Shown one piece after another: positions 14,044 to 14,994 of a stretch of DNA of 14,994 nt. The stretch spans positions 1 to 14,994 of the forward strand of contig PMYA01000133.1 of assembly GCA_003170935.1 (NCBI GenBank), read 5' to 3'. This DNA is from Methanobacteriota archaeon. GTDB taxonomy: Archaea > Halobacteriota > Bog-38 > Methanoflorentales > Methanoflorentaceae. The notes under the pieces are model-generated. The model saw only the letters and a list, made by a program, of their open reading frames with translations. It was not told the DNA's origin and searched no databases. The position numbers and the translations under genes are program-made. How positions within the stretch are numbered: the stretch's first letter is position 1; every line of letters begins with the position of its first letter.

Positions 14044-14116
14044 GGGTAGTAGCATGCCGCGACAAGCTTGTTTTGCACGGGCTCCGTTTGAAGCCAATCG
14101 CTACTGACTGCTACCC
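14044..14116 (+). other. Second foldable segment upstream of tRNA-Thr
   Basis: GGGTAG (14044-14049) pairs with CTACCC (14111-14116). TAGC (14050-14053) pairs with GCTA (14100-14103), leaving a 7-nt bulge on one side. Inside are the palindrome ACAAGCTTGT (14062-14071) and a GGCT/AGCC hairpin (14080-14094). It does not fold as a tRNA and I see no ACA box in place. It might be RNA structure or only inverted repeats. Confidence 0.3.
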
Positions 14117-14134
14117 GAGTGAACGTGTAAAGCA

Positions 14135-14140
14135 TTTATA
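14135..14140 (+). promoter_or_regulatory. TATA box of tRNA-Thr
   Basis: TTTATA is centred about 25 bp upstream of the tRNA-Thr 5' end (14163), so transcription should start at or next to the mature end. Confidence 0.5.
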
Positions 14141-14162
14141 TGTGTTTGACATAGTATGCGTG

Positions 14163-14258
14163 GCCGCCGTGGCTAAGCTCGGCATAGCGGCTGATTCGTA
14201 TTTGAGCGTTGCTCAAAGAATTATCAGCAGATCGAGGGTTCAAATCCCTCCGGCGGCT
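14163..14258 (+). tRNA. tRNA-Thr(CGT) with a 22-nt intron
   Basis: Acceptor GCCGCCG/CGGCGGC with discriminator T, as in archaeal tRNA-Thr. D-arm GCTA/TAGC with GG in the loop. Anticodon stem GCTGA (14190-14194)/TCAGC (14224-14228). T-arm GAGGG-TTCAAAT-CCCTC. The anticodon loop is interrupted: TTCGTA (32-37; anticodon CGT at 14197-14199), intron 14201-14222, then A38. The intron is a perfect 7-bp hairpin, TTTGAGC/GCTCAAA with loop GTT. Folding the exon-intron junctions gives a bulge-helix-bulge: 3-nt bulges TAT (14199-14201) and TTA (14221-14223) flank a 4-bp helix 14195-14198/14217-14220 that includes one G-A mismatch. Cuts between the second and third bulge bases give exactly this intron. 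No CCA is encoded. Confidence 0.93.
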
Positions 14259-14390
14259 TGTTCATATTACTGCTTACTTTACGCACGTTTTAAAACCGGG
14301 TAGAACTGATACGAGAGCCGAAGCAAAAAATAGGTTATTTAGTGTGGGAATACATAAAGTTTATCATCCATAAAGATAATCGGAAACACG

Positions 14391-14531
14391 ATGGCTGGCG
14401 AGGTGAAGCAACAGAGCTTAAAAGAGGACATAATCGAGCAAATAGAGAAGCTCGATGTGTTGCGTGAGAAAGGCTTCATTACTAGCGAGGCCTACGAAAA
14501 GCAAAAATCCGAGTTACTCGAACTTCTCTGA
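14391..14531 (+). CDS. 46-aa SHOCT-like small protein
   Basis: A short gene, ATG 14391 to TGA 14529-14531. The product starts MAGEVKQQSLKEDIIEQIEK and continues LDVLREKGFITSEAYEKQKS before ending in ELLELL. The pattern of an amphipathic helix, a turn with G-F/I-I/T-T/S-E-E/A-Y/F, and a second helix ending in K..LL is that of SHOCT domains, short C-terminal oligomerisation or interaction modules. Here it stands almost alone, with only about 12 extra residues, and no membrane or signal segment. AT-rich boxes about 30-40 bp upstream (near 14352-14362) could serve as promoter. It converges on srp54, with stops 23 bp apart. Function unknown. Confidence 0.7.
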   Translation: MAGEVKQQSLKEDIIEQIEKLDVLREKGFITSEAYEKQKSELLELL

Positions 14532-14554
14532 AGGCGCCTATCTGGTCTCTTTTG

Positions 14555-14994
14555 TCACTTAAGCCCTTGTCTTCTGAAGAACTTTTGCATATCTTTTTGC
14601 GAGCGAACGCCTTTCATCGTTCGTTGCATCACCTTATGATATTTCAGAAGCTCGCGTACGTTATCAGTAGGAACGCCCGAGCCACGTGCGATCCGCTTAA
14701 TACGTGAACTGCGAATAATGCGTGGATGTTCGAGCTCTTCGTCAGTCATTGAATCCATGACAACTTTAAAACGCTCTAGGCTCTCTTTCGTCGATTGAAG
14801 TGCAGCATCGGGGATATCGACACCGAGCGAACCAAGCGGAAGCATTTGGACGATTTTGGAAAGCGGCCCCATCTTGCCTATCGCTTCCATTTGTTTGTAC
14901 ATATCTTTAAGAGTGAAATCACCTTTAAGCATCGCCTCTGCTTCTTCCATCTCTATAGGTGGCTCTTCTTCGATCATTTCAACTAAAGTCTTGA
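14555..14994 (-). CDS. srp54: Signal recognition particle protein SRP54, C-terminal part
   Basis: GTPase subunit of the signal recognition particle, which binds 7S RNA and signal sequences and targets proteins to the membrane. Only the C-terminal M domain (about 145 codons plus stop) is inside the window. The frame stays open to the right edge, so the gene continues outside. Visible: MLKGDFTLKDMYKQMEAIGKMGPLSKIVQMLP, the methionine-rich finger-loop region; SMTDEELEHPRIIRSSRIKRIARGSG, the RNA-binding helix-turn-helix with RIARGSG; and VRELLKYHKVMQRTMKG. The NG GTPase domain is not in view. The ATG at 14975-14977 is internal, not the start. Confidence 0.96.
   Translation of the reverse strand, partial: KTLVEMIEEEPPIEMEEAEAMLKGDFTLKDMYKQMEAIGKMGPLSKIVQMLPLGSLGVDIPDAALQSTKESLERFKVVMDSMTDEELEHPRIIRSSRIKRIARGSGVPTDNVRELLKYHKVMQRTMKGVRSQKDMQKFFRRQGLK

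Larger units (their letters stand above)
13740..14162. other. 423-bp region without a convincing protein gene
   Basis: AT-rich spacer between thiI (leftward) and tRNA-Thr (rightward). It holds the thiI promoter region (T/A-rich boxes at about 13746-13775), a candidate small RNA gene (13857-14025), a second foldable segment (14044-14116) and the tRNA-Thr TATA box (14135-14140). A 100-codon open frame on the minus strand across 13833-14135 shows no recognisable domain and overlaps these elements. Confidence 0.6.

Noticed and set aside
13833..14135. 100-codon open frame on the minus strand between thiI and tRNA-Thr
   Set aside because: No recognisable domain, and it lies across the TATA box, hairpin and T8 tract of the candidate small RNA. 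Probably chance.
13740..14162. 7S (SRP) RNA or RNase P RNA
   Set aside because: Too short and AT-rich, and the conserved sequence blocks of these RNAs are not visible.
1..14994. CRISPR arrays, insertion sequences, phage genes
   Set aside because: No regularly spaced repeats, transposase or phage-like genes. Gene content is ordinary chromosomal housekeeping.

Overview
The window is a gene-dense piece of a euryarchaeal chromosome. Support for this comes from an HMf-type histone, archaeal aIF-1A, Rio1 kinase, a two-KH-domain Pno1/Dim2-like protein, archaeal-type TyrRS, a two-subunit [4Fe-4S] fumarase, the archaeal cobalamin genes cbiP and cbiB, SRP54, a tRNA-Thr with an intron between positions 37 and 38, and TATA-like boxes about 27 bp upstream of several gene starts. 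A methanogen-related lineage is my inference. No marker here fixes the genus.

Layout. (1) 1-1420, + strand: a COG2433/DUF460 RNase-H-fold protein. Its 5' end is damaged or starts abnormally. (2) 1459-5515, - strand: a compact cluster transcribed tyrS, aIF-1A, rio1, KH protein, fumarase alpha, fumarase beta, with 4-nt stop/start overlaps in its middle. Translation and ribosome-maturation genes are thus linked to a TCA-type enzyme. (3) 5637-5790, - strand: tRNA-Asn(GTT) followed by a CAT tRNA (Ile2 or Met), behind one TATA box. (4) 5883-8619: a small winged-helix regulator (COG3388-like) divergent from the shikimate genes aroA and aroC, which look leaderless or nearly so. (5) 8620-11287: cbiP and cbiB behind a 199-bp leader holding a palindrome and a hairpin. 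(6) 11362-12417: an RmlC-like cupin, a histone and a MazG-like protein. (7) 12516-13739, - strand: thiI without a rhodanese domain. (8) 13740-14162: no convincing protein gene, but a TATA box, a long imperfect hairpin and a T8 run that together look like an undescribed small RNA gene, then a second foldable element. (9) 14163-14258: intron-containing tRNA-Thr(CGT). (10) 14391-14531: a 46-aa SHOCT-like small protein, convergent with the 3' part of srp54, which runs off the right edge.

There are no mobile elements, CRISPR arrays or rRNA. The best leads are the candidate small RNA at about 13888-14025, the palindrome/hairpin leader of cbiP, and two conserved genes (COG2433 and aIF-1A) whose coding similarity extends upstream of any ATG, GTG or TTG codon. 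The last point means frameshifts, assembly errors or unusual initiation.
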